In this document: positions 17,379-26,384 of the stretch, in pieces | Numbering within the stretch: position 1 is the stretch's first letter | Layout of the letters: each line of letters starts with the position of its first letter | DNA from: Portibacter marinus | Lineage (GTDB): Bacteria; Bacteroidota; Bacteroidia; Chitinophagales; Saprospiraceae | Reading direction: 5' to 3' | Assembly (NCBI RefSeq): GCF_021533195.1 | Contig: NZ_JAJNKB010000013.1 | Span: 20,819-84,818, forward strand | DNA length: 64,000 bases | The notes under the pieces: generated by a model | The model's input: the letters and a program-made list of their open reading frames with translations, nothing else | The model's database searches: none | Told to the model about the DNA's origin: nothing | Position numbers and translations under genes: made by a program

Positions 17379-19331
17379 TCAATCGCTTAGCTGATGCCGT
17401 ATCCAGTGCGCAGTATCCTGGTACACGGCGATCAGTTTTATCAGTTCATTGTGGAAGTCATCTGAATCATACAGTAAATCTTTCATTTCATCTATCATTG
17501 ATTGAATAGAATTCATTTCCAGAAATCGCAGAATGGTAGTGGATTTATGCGTTGCTTTCTTATAGATTTCGATCGAATTATTTTCGAGAACTTCTTCAAG
17601 GTCTTCTATAATGTCATCCAGGTCCCTGGCTGCGAGGGTAAGGTATTCAGAGATCGCCTCCTTGTCGTTATCAAAAAAAGACTTCAATGAACTTAAACTA
17701 GGTACATCCGTCAGATTTTCAAAGGGCGTCCATTGAGGCACTGATTGAACGACCTGGTTTATCTCTGAAGTAAGCAATGAAATTTGCTCATATAATTTTG
17801 ACATAGCAATGGGCTTGCTGAGAACGTTGTTCATTCCTACCTGCCTTGCTTTCACAATGATATCCTGGGATTCATAAGCAGAAAAACCGATAATCGGTAC
17901 TTGTGCTTTTTTCGGATCATCTAATGTCCTAATGGCCTGGGTGGCATCAAAACCACTCATACCTGGCATATTAATGTCCATTAATATCAGGTCAAAATCC
18001 TCCGTTTGAAGGTAATCCAATGCCTCCTCCCCACTATTAGCTCCGTAAAAATTAGCATTACACATTCGACAAAAATGTTTTATAATCAGTAAGTTAGATG
18101 GCTGATCATCTACATTTAAGATTCTCAAGTGTGAAAGATCCATTCCTGAGAAAGTCTTCGAATGCTCATTTTGACAAACTGTAATTTCGTGCCCTTTATC
18201 TACACTGAGTTCAAACCAAAATGTGGAGCCCTGACCTTTGGTACTTTCTATTTGCAGATTACTTCCAAGCACTTCCAGTAACCGATTGGTTATAGATAAG
18301 CCCAAACCACTGCCACCATAAAGACTATAAATCTCTGAATTGGCCTGTGTAAATGGATCTTTTACTTTCTGTACTTCACTTTCACTCATTCCTATACCCG
18401 TATCTCTAATCTCTATCCGCAAGTGAATTTGATCACTAGTTTCTCCTTGAACTTTAACAAAGATCGTGATGGTTCCATTCTTGGTAAATTTGATCGCATT
18501 CCCAATAAGGTTGGTAAGGATCTGATTAATCTTGACCTCGTCACTGACCAACTCTGTTTTCAAGTTTGGGTCAATCTCTGATGTAAGCATAACTTGATTG
18601 ATCTTTGCCAATGGTCTATAGATTTTGACCAGTTGTTCTAACAAATCACTCATGTTAAATGATTTAGAAACAGGTGCCATGACTTTAGCCTCTAGCTTAC
18701 TCAAATCCAGTACGGAATTTATCAGTTTCAAGAGATGGTCTCCTGCTGAATGAATGACGTCCAATAACTCTTTCTGTTCTCCCTGAGGCTCAAAATGATC
18801 TAATATTTTACTCGCATTAATGATGGCATGGATTGGTGTTCGGATTTCGTGTGACATCGTTGCCAGAAAATTGGACTTCGAATGTGCAGCTTCTTCACTA
18901 GCTTTTTTGGCTTTAAGCAATTCTTTTTCATACGTAATCCTCTCAGAGAAAGGCATTATAATCAGCTGAATTTGAGAGACTTTATCTAATTCACCCTTAA
19001 CAACTTTGGAATTGATTAAGGTTTCTTTGAGGCCTCCATCTTTTCTCCTTAAAGAATAATTGACTTCATTGACCTCTCCTTGTAAACGAAGTTTCATCAA
19101 ATGCTGAGTTTCATAAAAAAGCCTGTGACCAATGGGTAGAAAATCTTGAAATTTTTTTTGGTCCTCAATTTCCGATCGTTCATATTGCATCCAACTCAAA
19201 AAAGTATCATTGGCATAAACGATATCGCCTCTTGAGCTTAATAACAAGTAACCACAAGGAGCATCTCGTAGGAGTTTCAGCCAATCATCGGAAGTTTTTG
19301 GTGTGCTATGGTCTATATGGGTTTTATTCAT
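17379..19331 (-). CDS. PAS hybrid sensor histidine kinase with receiver and HPt-like tail
   Basis: 650 residues, soluble (no membrane span). Order: PAS domain (about 15-125, with YLLLSSRGDIVYANDTFLSW and the MQG-like LRLQGEVNEVNYSLRRKDG), HisKA with H161 in ATMSHEIRTP, HATPase with LIGNAIKFTKNGTI and SGLGLSITNRLL, receiver with D452 in LILMDINMPG, and a C-terminal helical part (about 555-650) with ATHKSTTILRFLEM that looks like an HPt domain. The start lies 3 nt after the stop of the RsbQ-like hydrolase gene, so the PAS domain is probably its partner. A phosphorelay within one protein should feed an unlinked response regulator; none is encoded next to it. Confidence 0.9.
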   Translation of the reverse strand: MNKTHIDHSTPKTSDDWLKLLRDAPCGYLLLSSRGDIVYANDTFLSWMQYERSEIEDQKKFQDFLPIGHRLFYETQHLMKLRLQGEVNEVNYSLRRKDGGLKETLINSKVVKGELDKVSQIQLIIMPFSERITYEKELLKAKKASEEAAHSKSNFLATMSHEIRTPIHAIINASKILDHFEPQGEQKELLDVIHSAGDHLLKLINSVLDLSKLEAKVMAPVSKSFNMSDLLEQLVKIYRPLAKINQVMLTSEIDPNLKTELVSDEVKINQILTNLIGNAIKFTKNGTITIFVKVQGETSDQIHLRIEIRDTGIGMSESEVQKVKDPFTQANSEIYSLYGGSGLGLSITNRLLEVLGSNLQIESTKGQGSTFWFELSVDKGHEITVCQNEHSKTFSGMDLSHLRILNVDDQPSNLLIIKHFCRMCNANFYGANSGEEALDYLQTEDFDLILMDINMPGMSGFDATQAIRTLDDPKKAQVPIIGFSAYESQDIIVKARQVGMNNVLSKPIAMSKLYEQISLLTSEINQVVQSVPQWTPFENLTDVPSLSSLKSFFDNDKEAISEYLTLAARDLDDIIEDLEEVLENNSIEIYKKATHKSTTILRFLEMNSIQSMIDEMKDLLYDSDDFHNELIKLIAVYQDTAHWIRHQLSD

Positions 19332-19334
19332 AAA

Positions 19335-20132
19335 CTATAGTTCCAGAAAGTCCGTGATAGCTGCTATCGTTTCCTCAGGGGCACTCATATGCGGACAATG
19401 ACCGGTTGCATCCAAAACCGTGTAAGAGTTGGAAGGAATTTTTTCTTTGAGATACTCTCCAACTGTTTCAGGGGCAATGATGTCTTCCTGACATTGTAAA
19501 ATAAGACAGTCAGCTTTGATGCGGTGGAGGTCTGCTCTGTTATCAGATAAGAACGTAACTTTTGCAAATTCCTGAGCAATCTCAGGATCGGTCTTACAGA
19601 AACTTTCTTTAAGCTCATTACCCAGTTCAGGTTTATCAGCATTTCCCATAATTACCGGTGCAAGAGAGGATGACCAGCCCAAATAATTGATATCCATTGC
19701 TTCCAACAACTCCTCAATGTCTTTTTGATCAAATCCTCCGTGGTAATTCTCATCATTGATATAACACGGGGACGGACCAATCATAACCAGCTTTTCGATC
19801 AAACCAGGCTGATGTATATCCACTAATGCACCGATCATTGCACTAACAGAATGCCCAACGAAAATGATATCATTAAGATTTAAGAACTCACAAAGGTCGA
19901 TAATGTCCTGTGCGTGTCCAGTCAGCGTATCATATTTCTGCTTGTTGTAATATCTGGCATCAGATCCCCCGGCTCCAACCAAATCAAGTAGAACAACTTT
20001 ATAATCATTTTCAAATGAAGGAGCTACAAATCTCCACATGTTTTGATCACAACCAAATCCATGAACAAAAATCATGGCTTGATCACCATTTCCTGTAATC
20101 TTTACGTTATTCTTATGTAGTAGTGTGCTCAT
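19335..20132 (-). CDS. RsbQ-like alpha/beta hydrolase (sensor for PAS partner)
   Basis: 265 residues, close in length and motifs to Bacillus RsbQ: FVHGFGCDQNMWR, the nucleophile elbow GHSVSAM (S95), D217 in LQCQEDIIAP and H245 in ATGHCPHMS make a full triad. RsbQ proteins hydrolyse a small unknown ligand and pass the signal to a PAS domain; genes for RsbQ-like hydrolases are often paired with PAS proteins of various outputs. Here the partner is the PAS hybrid kinase 3 nt downstream. A −7-like TAAATTTG on the − strand at 20177-20184 may drive the pair. Confidence 0.85.
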   Translation of the reverse strand: MSTLLHKNNVKITGNGDQAMIFVHGFGCDQNMWRFVAPSFENDYKVVLLDLVGAGGSDARYYNKQKYDTLTGHAQDIIDLCEFLNLNDIIFVGHSVSAMIGALVDIHQPGLIEKLVMIGPSPCYINDENYHGGFDQKDIEELLEAMDINYLGWSSSLAPVIMGNADKPELGNELKESFCKTDPEIAQEFAKVTFLSDNRADLHRIKADCLILQCQEDIIAPETVGEYLKEKIPSNSYTVLDATGHCPHMSAPEETIAAITDFLEL

Positions 20133-20341
20133 ATTACGACTAGTTCATTAAAAGTACCCTTGTGCATTTAAATCCCCAAATTTATTTGAAAATCAACATG
20201 TTTTATCAGCAATATTAAAATTTAAATGAAATTTTTGTGAATTTATTTCCACAAATTTATCATCTCAAAACTTACATTGACATACGAATGCATCTTTATG
20301 ATACTCGAAAACGTTCAATTTTATATCTAAACTACAATAAA

Positions 20342-21193
20342 ATGAAATCCAATCAACGTAGAGACGCCCTTAAATTGACCACTTTAGGAATAATTGGTTT
20401 GATTTTACCGGACGCCGCAAAGTTAAGTTATAAGCAGAACGATACTTTTTATCCTTTCAGTAAGCCTATATCCCGTCATTTTCCAAACATAGACCCCGAA
20501 GTGATTTCACAGGTAGTCGGCAAATCTCACGCTGATCTGGACACCGTCATGAAAATGGTAAACAAGAGACCTGAGCTGGCAAGATCTGTTTGGGAGTGGC
20601 GCTTTGGAGACTTTGAATCGGCAATTGGTGCAGCATCGCATGTCGGCAGAAGAGATATCGTTCAATTTCTGATAAGCAAAGATGCCAGGCCTACAATTTT
20701 CACCTTTGCCATGATGGGTAATTTCCAGGCCTTACAAAGCATCATCCAAAATTACCCGGGAATGCAGAAGACAATGGGACCCCATGGTATTAGCCTGCTT
20801 GACCATGCCTATGCCGGTGAACGTATGAAAGATAATATGGATAAAGTTGACCTCCTAAGCTTAGAAAAAACCATTGCTTATCTACAGGAACTTGGAGATG
20901 CCGGTGGGCTTGACTATCTCGATGTCAGTGAAGATGAATCCGATCAATTCTTAGGTGACTATTACTATGGTAGCGAAGGAGTTGAAGGCTTTACAGTGCA
21001 GTTGAATATGCGGAAAATGTTATCGTTAGCCCCGATTGGAGGGTTTGGAGGGGCAATTTACAAGACAGCAGATCATACCTTTATTTATAACGGTGCCCCA
21101 TCTGTGCAGATCAGGTTTAATTCGGAAAATAACCAAATCAGTTCACTCACGGTGACGACTCCAGAGGAAAGTATAGTGGCTGTAAGATCCTGA
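20342..21193 (+). CDS. Exported ankyrin-repeat-like protein with Tat-type leader
   Basis: 283 residues from the ATG at 20342, which gives a Tat-like leader (NQRRDALKLTTLGIIGLIL). The frame is open for 35 codons more upstream but these contain no export signal. The middle part (about 85-190) reads as two or three ankyrin-like helical hairpins: FESAIGAASHVGRRDIVQFLI, then FTFAMMGNFQALQSII, then ISLLDHAYAG. The C-terminal third (strands with FTVQLNMRKMLSLAP and HTFIYNGAPSVQIRF) is unknown. It is probably a periplasmic protein-interaction factor. Confidence 0.65.
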   Translation: MKSNQRRDALKLTTLGIIGLILPDAAKLSYKQNDTFYPFSKPISRHFPNIDPEVISQVVGKSHADLDTVMKMVNKRPELARSVWEWRFGDFESAIGAASHVGRRDIVQFLISKDARPTIFTFAMMGNFQALQSIIQNYPGMQKTMGPHGISLLDHAYAGERMKDNMDKVDLLSLEKTIAYLQELGDAGGLDYLDVSEDESDQFLGDYYYGSEGVEGFTVQLNMRKMLSLAPIGGFGGAIYKTADHTFIYNGAPSVQIRFNSENNQISSLTVTTPEESIVAVRS

Positions 21194-21222
21194 AAATTTG
21201 TTAACTTCATTATTCATCTAAA

Positions 21223-22851
21223 ATGATTTTAATGAATCGAATAGCGATCTTATTCTCCTTTGCAGTATTGATATCTTGTCAGCAAGAAAACATTGACCAA
21301 AAAATATCTCAAGACACCATTGCACGGCATATGGCAGCGCTTGCCTCAGACGAATTCCAAGGCCGCATGCCTTGTTCTGAGGGTGAGGAGAAAACAATCG
21401 CATATCTGGTCGAAGAAATGAAAGCCCTGGGACTTCAGCCTGGAAACTGAGATCTTTACACCCAAACAGTGCCGCTGATCGAAATCGAGACAGAGATATT
21501 AGGCGAGATGAGAATTCAAACGAAATCGGGCGAGCTCAACCTACAGCCTCGTAAAGATTTTGTCGTTCACACAGAAAGAGGTGCTGGCCAATATAGCTTG
21601 AATAATTCCGACCTGGTCTTCTGTGGCTTTGGCATTGTCTCCGAAAAAGACAACTGGAATGATTATGCTGGTATGGACATGGAGGGTAAGACTGCAGTTG
21701 TTTTGGTCAACGATCCAGGATTTGGTGGTGAGGACTCTACTTTCTTTAAGGGAAATACCATGACTTTTGGTGGTCGGTGGGACAACAAGTATGACTTTAT
21801 TGATGAGTTAGGGGCTGATGGTCTTTTGATCATTCATCAAACGTCGATGGCTGGTTACCCCTGGTTTGTCATTCAAAGTTCCTGGACCGGACCAAAGCAG
21901 GGTTTGGCTGACATGAATCGAGAAAACGATACGGCTATTAAAGGTTGGATCACCATCGATGCCGCCCAGGAATTATTCAAAATGTCAGGTCAGGATTTTA
22001 CTGCGATGATCAATGCTGCCAGAACTCCGGGTTTTAAGCCTATTCCACTTGAGGCTAAGGTGTCTGTTCAGATAGAGGCTGAAAGCAATATTTGTGAATC
22101 TCAAAATGTGATAGGCATTCTTCCCGGTCAGCAAAATCCCGAAGAATATCTACTATACACGGCGCATTGGGATCATATAGGAGTAGGTGAGCCTATCGAT
22201 GGTGACAGTATTTATAATGGAGCATTAGACAATGCAAGTGGCACCTCTACAGTCCTTGCTATTGCCGAGATGTTTGCTACTGCAGAACAAAAGCCCGATC
22301 GATCAGTGGCATTCCTACTTGTGACCGCTGAAGAGCAAGGTCTGCTTGGCTCAGAGTATTATGCTGAAAAACCAACGATACCGAATGATCAGATTGTAGC
22401 CAATCTGAATATGGACGGCGTAAATCCGGCAGGAGAGATGAAAGATTTGAGTATTACCGGAATGGGATATTCTACTATGGATGACATTGCAGCAGAGGAG
22501 GCTAAAAAGCAAGGCCGATATACCATTCCAGAACAGGAACCGGAGAAAGGCTACTTCTACCGATCAGACCAGTTTAATTTTGCAAAGAAAGGCATCCCGG
22601 TACTCTATGCCGGCGGCACTTATGATCACAAAGAAAAAGGAAAAGCATATGCTAAGGAATTCACAGATACATACATAGCCAAAAGGTATCATGCGCCCGC
22701 GGATAATTTTGACCCGGAGGATTGGAATTTTGGTGGTATGCTGCAGGATGGTCAACTTTACTTCAATGTAGGCTGGCACCTGGCTAATTCAGATGTATGG
22801 CCAGAATGGAAACCGGACAGTGAGTTTGGCAGACCTGTGCTTAAAAAATGA
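21223..22851 (+). pseudogene. M28-family zinc aminopeptidase broken by an in-frame TGA
   Basis: The first 75 codons (lipoprotein leader FAVLISCQQ, then IARHMAALASDEFQGRMP) end at a TGA at 21448-21450. The same frame then stays open to 22851 and encodes the rest of an M28 peptidase: PA-domain part (GKTAVVLVNDPGFGG), zinc ligands in YTAHWDHIG, LDNASGTS, TAEEQGLLGSEYY, LNMDGVNP and KRYHAPADN. Across the stop the protein would read LQPGN-stop-DLYTQTVPLIEIE; GGA to TGA (Gly to stop) is the simplest change. Downstream codons show no further lesion, so the mutation is recent, is read through at some rate, or is a sequencing error. An internal GTG at 21469 could start a leaderless, N-terminally cut form. 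Confidence 0.88.
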
Positions 22852-22872
22852 TTCAATCTTACGCCATTAACC

Positions 22873-23424
22873 ATGATTTCGATGAAATTCAAATTTGCAA
22901 ACCGATTTCCAAGGTTAGAGACCAATAGGTTGATCTTGCGTTAATTAACCTCAGATGATGCCGTTTTTATACATTTTCTAAGGAATGATCCAAGGGTCAA
23001 TGCTTATGTTGAAAGACCCAGAACTGAAAATGTAGATCATGCCATTTCATTCATACGGGATCGGGATCAGGACTTTTTTTACAAGAAGTCCATTTTCTGG
23101 GGAATGGAATTAAAAACCACTGGATTTTTAGTAGGAACCATTACGCTTTGGCATCTAGACTTTAACCAAAACCAGGGAGAAATCGGTTATGATTTACATC
23201 CAGATTTTCAAAAAAGGGGATTAATGTCAGAAGCCATTGATGAGGTTCTGAAGTTTGGATTTCACATGTTGGATTTAAAAACGATTATTGGCGTTTGCTC
23301 ACCCAAAAACATAGCTACTGTAAACCTTCTGGAGAAGATGGGTTTTCAATCGATAGCAGAAAGTGAATTGTCTGAACTTGATCAGGAAGCGGGTTTGATA
23401 TGCTTCAAGAAGGTAATCGAATAA
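22873..23424 (+). pseudogene. GNAT (RimJ/RimL-type) acetyltransferase broken by an in-frame TAA
   Basis: From ATG 22873 the frame reads a typical GNAT start (FPRLETNRLILR), meets TAA at 22942-22944 (codon 24), then continues without another stop to 23424: LTSDDAVFIHFLRNDPRV, IFWGMELKTTGFLVGTITLW, GEIGYDLHPDFQKRGLMSEA (acetyl-CoA motif A, Q/R-x-x-G) and ATVNLLEKMGFQ. Family members have Gln at the stop position (ILRQLT), so CAA to TAA explains it. A shortened product could start at ATG 23104, but it would lack the N-terminal strand and helices. It ends 1 nt from the convergent DUF2200 gene. Confidence 0.85.
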
Positions 23425-23425
23425 C

Positions 23426-23788
23426 CTATTTTCTTAGAATTTTCTCCATCTTTCTACCTTTCGCAAGTTCATCCACCAGTTTGTCTAAGTACCTGGTTTT
23501 TCTTGTGAGGTCATTGTCAATCTCTTCGATTCTATAACCACAGATAACTCCTTTAATTTGATCTGCATTTTCATTTAGTTGAGCCTTTTCAAAAAATTGC
23601 TTAAAAGTGACCTCCTCATGGATCAGCTCCTCTATCTTTTGATCAGAGTAACCTGTGAGCCAATGAATCACCTCATGCAGCTCTGCTTTGGTTCTACCTT
23701 TCTTCTCGACTTTCGTCACGTAATGCGGATATACTGAAGAGAACTTCATCTTCGCAATTCTCTCATTGTGTTCAGGAGTGACTTTCAT
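23426..23788 (-). CDS. DUF2200 family protein
   Basis: 120 residues, full length for the family. The signature [19 protein letters not shown], followed by [20 protein letters not shown] and [14 protein letters not shown], is that of DUF2200, a small cytoplasmic protein family often on mobile or accessory loci and in many bacteria as a single gene. The function is not known. It has its own transcription unit, convergent with the broken GNAT gene. Confidence 0.85.
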   Translation of the reverse strand: MKVTPEHNERIAKMKFSSVYPHYVTKVEKKGRTKAELHEVIHWLTGYSDQKIEELIHEEVTFKQFFEKAQLNENADQIKGVICGYRIEEIDNDLTRKTRYLDKLVDELAKGRKMEKILRK

Positions 23789-23842
23789 GTTTGCGGTTTT
23801 ACTTTAAATATAATGATATCTTGAATTTAATATAATGAGGCA

Positions 23843-26248
23843 CTATTTTGAATTCAGAAGAATTTTTTTCGCGGTGGCACCTACTACCTTTTCTCTGCTG
23901 TAAAATAAAGGATAATACCTGTCAGATGCCCAGTCCTCGAAAAGATTATCATAAAATGCTGAATCAGGATTACCAGACTGACCTGGGCTATTCATAAATA
24001 ACGAACCATCCCAATTCCCTGTATCAATAATCACTTTGAAAGACGCACCACTGGATTGATTTAAATTATTGCCTGTACTCCCTACGGTATATCCATTTCC
24101 ACCTCTGATGTGAGGCCCCACATTTAGCTTTTCAGCGATGGAATCACTCACCAATTGACCTAAGGCATGCTCCAGGAATATGTGTTTATTTTCAAGTTGT
24201 CCATATTGCCATTGACTTGTATCATCCCCCAACCTATCTTTCAAGTTTTCGGAAGTTTCCCGAAGTGTAGAACGTAAAAAGGCATCTCTTCCCGCTATGA
24301 TATTTTCACCAAATCGCCCATCAGGAAAGGTGAGTAAGTCAATTAATCTGCTCATTTGCACACTGTATATATCTCTGATCGCGACGGGTACGAAACTGCG
24401 TTCAAATTCCTGCTTCAAAACGGATTCCCACTCTACATATATGGCAGCCGACACCGACTCCGGATTCAGTTCGAAATCCTCCCAATTTAATAGTTTCTCC
24501 ATGATATACTTAACTTCGGGTGAATTTGACTTCACACCTCGTAACAATGGAATAAGCTGGGTGGCAGGAATCGATTTATAGTCCGTTTGCAATCGAGCCA
24601 TATCCATCATTGAAAACTTGCCACCTTGAGACAAAACCTCATGAATCCGGTCTCCCCTGAAACGATCAGCCCAGGAATAACCAATTGCATCCCATTCAGT
24701 ATAAGTTGATGGAGTGACATTTTCATTAGCAGTAATGAAAAAACCACTTTCAGGATTATAAATATTAGGCTTTTCGATAATGGGCAGATAGCCGTCCCAT
24801 TCAAATCTGCCGTCACCTGGAACGGGGACCATCCCACTAAAGTTTCTTCTTAAAGGCGCGATGCCCACCGACTGCCATCCGATGTTTCCAGACCTGTCAG
24901 CCCAAATCATATTCTCCCCTGGAATATTTGAATAATTGCAGGCTTCTCTGAATTCCTCAAAATTCTGGGATTGATTCATTCTCAAGCTGGCTAAATAAGG
25001 AGCACCACCTACTTCCATCCACCCACATTTCACTGCAAATGCTACATTTTCAGGTTCAATGGAATAGACAACAGGTCCATGGATCGAATATTTCAGAACA
25101 GCCCGATAATCTTGAGCTCCTTTTACCGGGATCATAGTCACTATAGAATCAAAATCGACCCACTCCTCATTGTGCCAATATTGATTTTGGTCAGATGGAT
25201 TTAACTCATAAACGTACAAGTCTTCTGCATCAGTTCTGAAAACGGTCAATCCCCAAGCACCAACTCCATTATGCCCGATGGAAATTCCCGGTATTTCAGG
25301 TTCTCCCCCTCCTATGACATTCCAGCCAGGACCGACCAGGTGACACATATATCTCAATGAAGGAACAGACTGCCTTCGATGCGGATCATTGGCCATTATT
25401 GGAAATCCGCTCACAGTATGTTCGCCTGTAATGACCCAATTGTTAGAACCAATGCTATAATCTGACTGGTCATTTTGAAATTCATTGAATGGTCTCTTAT
25501 TTTCAGGAATCTCGTTGACCGCTGAAACCAGGTTTTCTTTTCTGAAAGCAACAGGTTTTCGATATGCATTATACAATTCAAGAATATCGTGGTCTAACCA
25601 CTCTTTTTTTATCGTAGAATCCAATGCCAGTTTAGGTTCTTTAGGATGAAAAAAGTTCAAATCAAGTGTCTTGTCAACACCGACAGCAGCAACTTGTCTT
25701 GCAACATCTAATTCATCATCGATGTTTCCAAGTAGTCCCTGGTGGCGAGAAATGACCACCTCAGGTGTCCACTTTACTGGCTGAATGCCTAGGAGCTTAA
25801 ATTCAAGTGGCAGTTCTTCTGGCTTCTTATTGGCCAGGTCAATATAGGCATTTACACCATCTACAAAAGCTGTGATGATGGATTTTCCTCTTGGATGATA
25901 GTGGTTCATTTCGTCATCCATATTACCCCTGAATTTAAATAATCTGGTTCCAATGTCCCTTTGCAATTCTTCTGGACCCAGTATTTCTGCAACTGTTCCT
26001 TCAGCCTGCCTGCGCCATATTTCAAATTGGAATAAACGGTCTCTTGCGGCATTCCAGCCTTGCGTGAAAAATAAATCGTGTTCTGTTTGTGCATAAATAT
26101 GAGCGATGCCCCACTCGTCTACTAAAATCTCTACCTCTTTGTCAAGTTGATCGAGTGTTAAGCGCTCAGGAATGATCTGCGCATCAATAGATTCAGCAAA
26201 AAAGCATAGGAGACAAAGGATAAACCCTGTCGATTTGAAGTGCAACAT
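23843..26248 (-). CDS. Penicillin acylase family Ntn-hydrolase (S45)
   Basis: 801 residues with signal peptide (LCLLCFFAESIDA). N-terminal alpha-chain features are DEWGIAHIYAQTEHDLFFTQGWNAARDRLFQ. The nucleophile Ser268 lies in SIGSNNWVITG, where self-cleavage would make it the N terminus of the beta chain. Downstream, GHNGVGAWGLTVFRTDAEDLYVYEL and the late NLNQSSGASFKVIID fit the family, as does the length. Members cleave acyl amides, including penicillins and acyl-homoserine lactones, in the periplasm. The substrate cannot be inferred here. It is transcribed alone and is divergent from the hybrid regulator. Confidence 0.9.
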   Translation of the reverse strand: MLHFKSTGFILCLLCFFAESIDAQIIPERLTLDQLDKEVEILVDEWGIAHIYAQTEHDLFFTQGWNAARDRLFQFEIWRRQAEGTVAEILGPEELQRDIGTRLFKFRGNMDDEMNHYHPRGKSIITAFVDGVNAYIDLANKKPEELPLEFKLLGIQPVKWTPEVVISRHQGLLGNIDDELDVARQVAAVGVDKTLDLNFFHPKEPKLALDSTIKKEWLDHDILELYNAYRKPVAFRKENLVSAVNEIPENKRPFNEFQNDQSDYSIGSNNWVITGEHTVSGFPIMANDPHRRQSVPSLRYMCHLVGPGWNVIGGGEPEIPGISIGHNGVGAWGLTVFRTDAEDLYVYELNPSDQNQYWHNEEWVDFDSIVTMIPVKGAQDYRAVLKYSIHGPVVYSIEPENVAFAVKCGWMEVGGAPYLASLRMNQSQNFEEFREACNYSNIPGENMIWADRSGNIGWQSVGIAPLRRNFSGMVPVPGDGRFEWDGYLPIIEKPNIYNPESGFFITANENVTPSTYTEWDAIGYSWADRFRGDRIHEVLSQGGKFSMMDMARLQTDYKSIPATQLIPLLRGVKSNSPEVKYIMEKLLNWEDFELNPESVSAAIYVEWESVLKQEFERSFVPVAIRDIYSVQMSRLIDLLTFPDGRFGENIIAGRDAFLRSTLRETSENLKDRLGDDTSQWQYGQLENKHIFLEHALGQLVSDSIAEKLNVGPHIRGGNGYTVGSTGNNLNQSSGASFKVIIDTGNWDGSLFMNSPGQSGNPDSAFYDNLFEDWASDRYYPLFYSREKVVGATAKKILLNSK

Positions 26249-26384
26249 AACGAGTAAGTCTTTTTAGTAGAAGTAATCTATGAAGTAAAATACAAATTAT
26301 TTAACATCCATTAAGACTCTTCATTTAAACAAATCAATGGTTTTGCTTAATTTGGTAAGCACATAACGCCCAACCACCTTTTGT

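Noticed and set aside
21223..23424. Recoded genetic code or selenocysteine at the internal stops
   Set aside because: TGA, TAA and TAG all serve as normal stops elsewhere in the window, and no SECIS-like hairpin was seen after the TGA.
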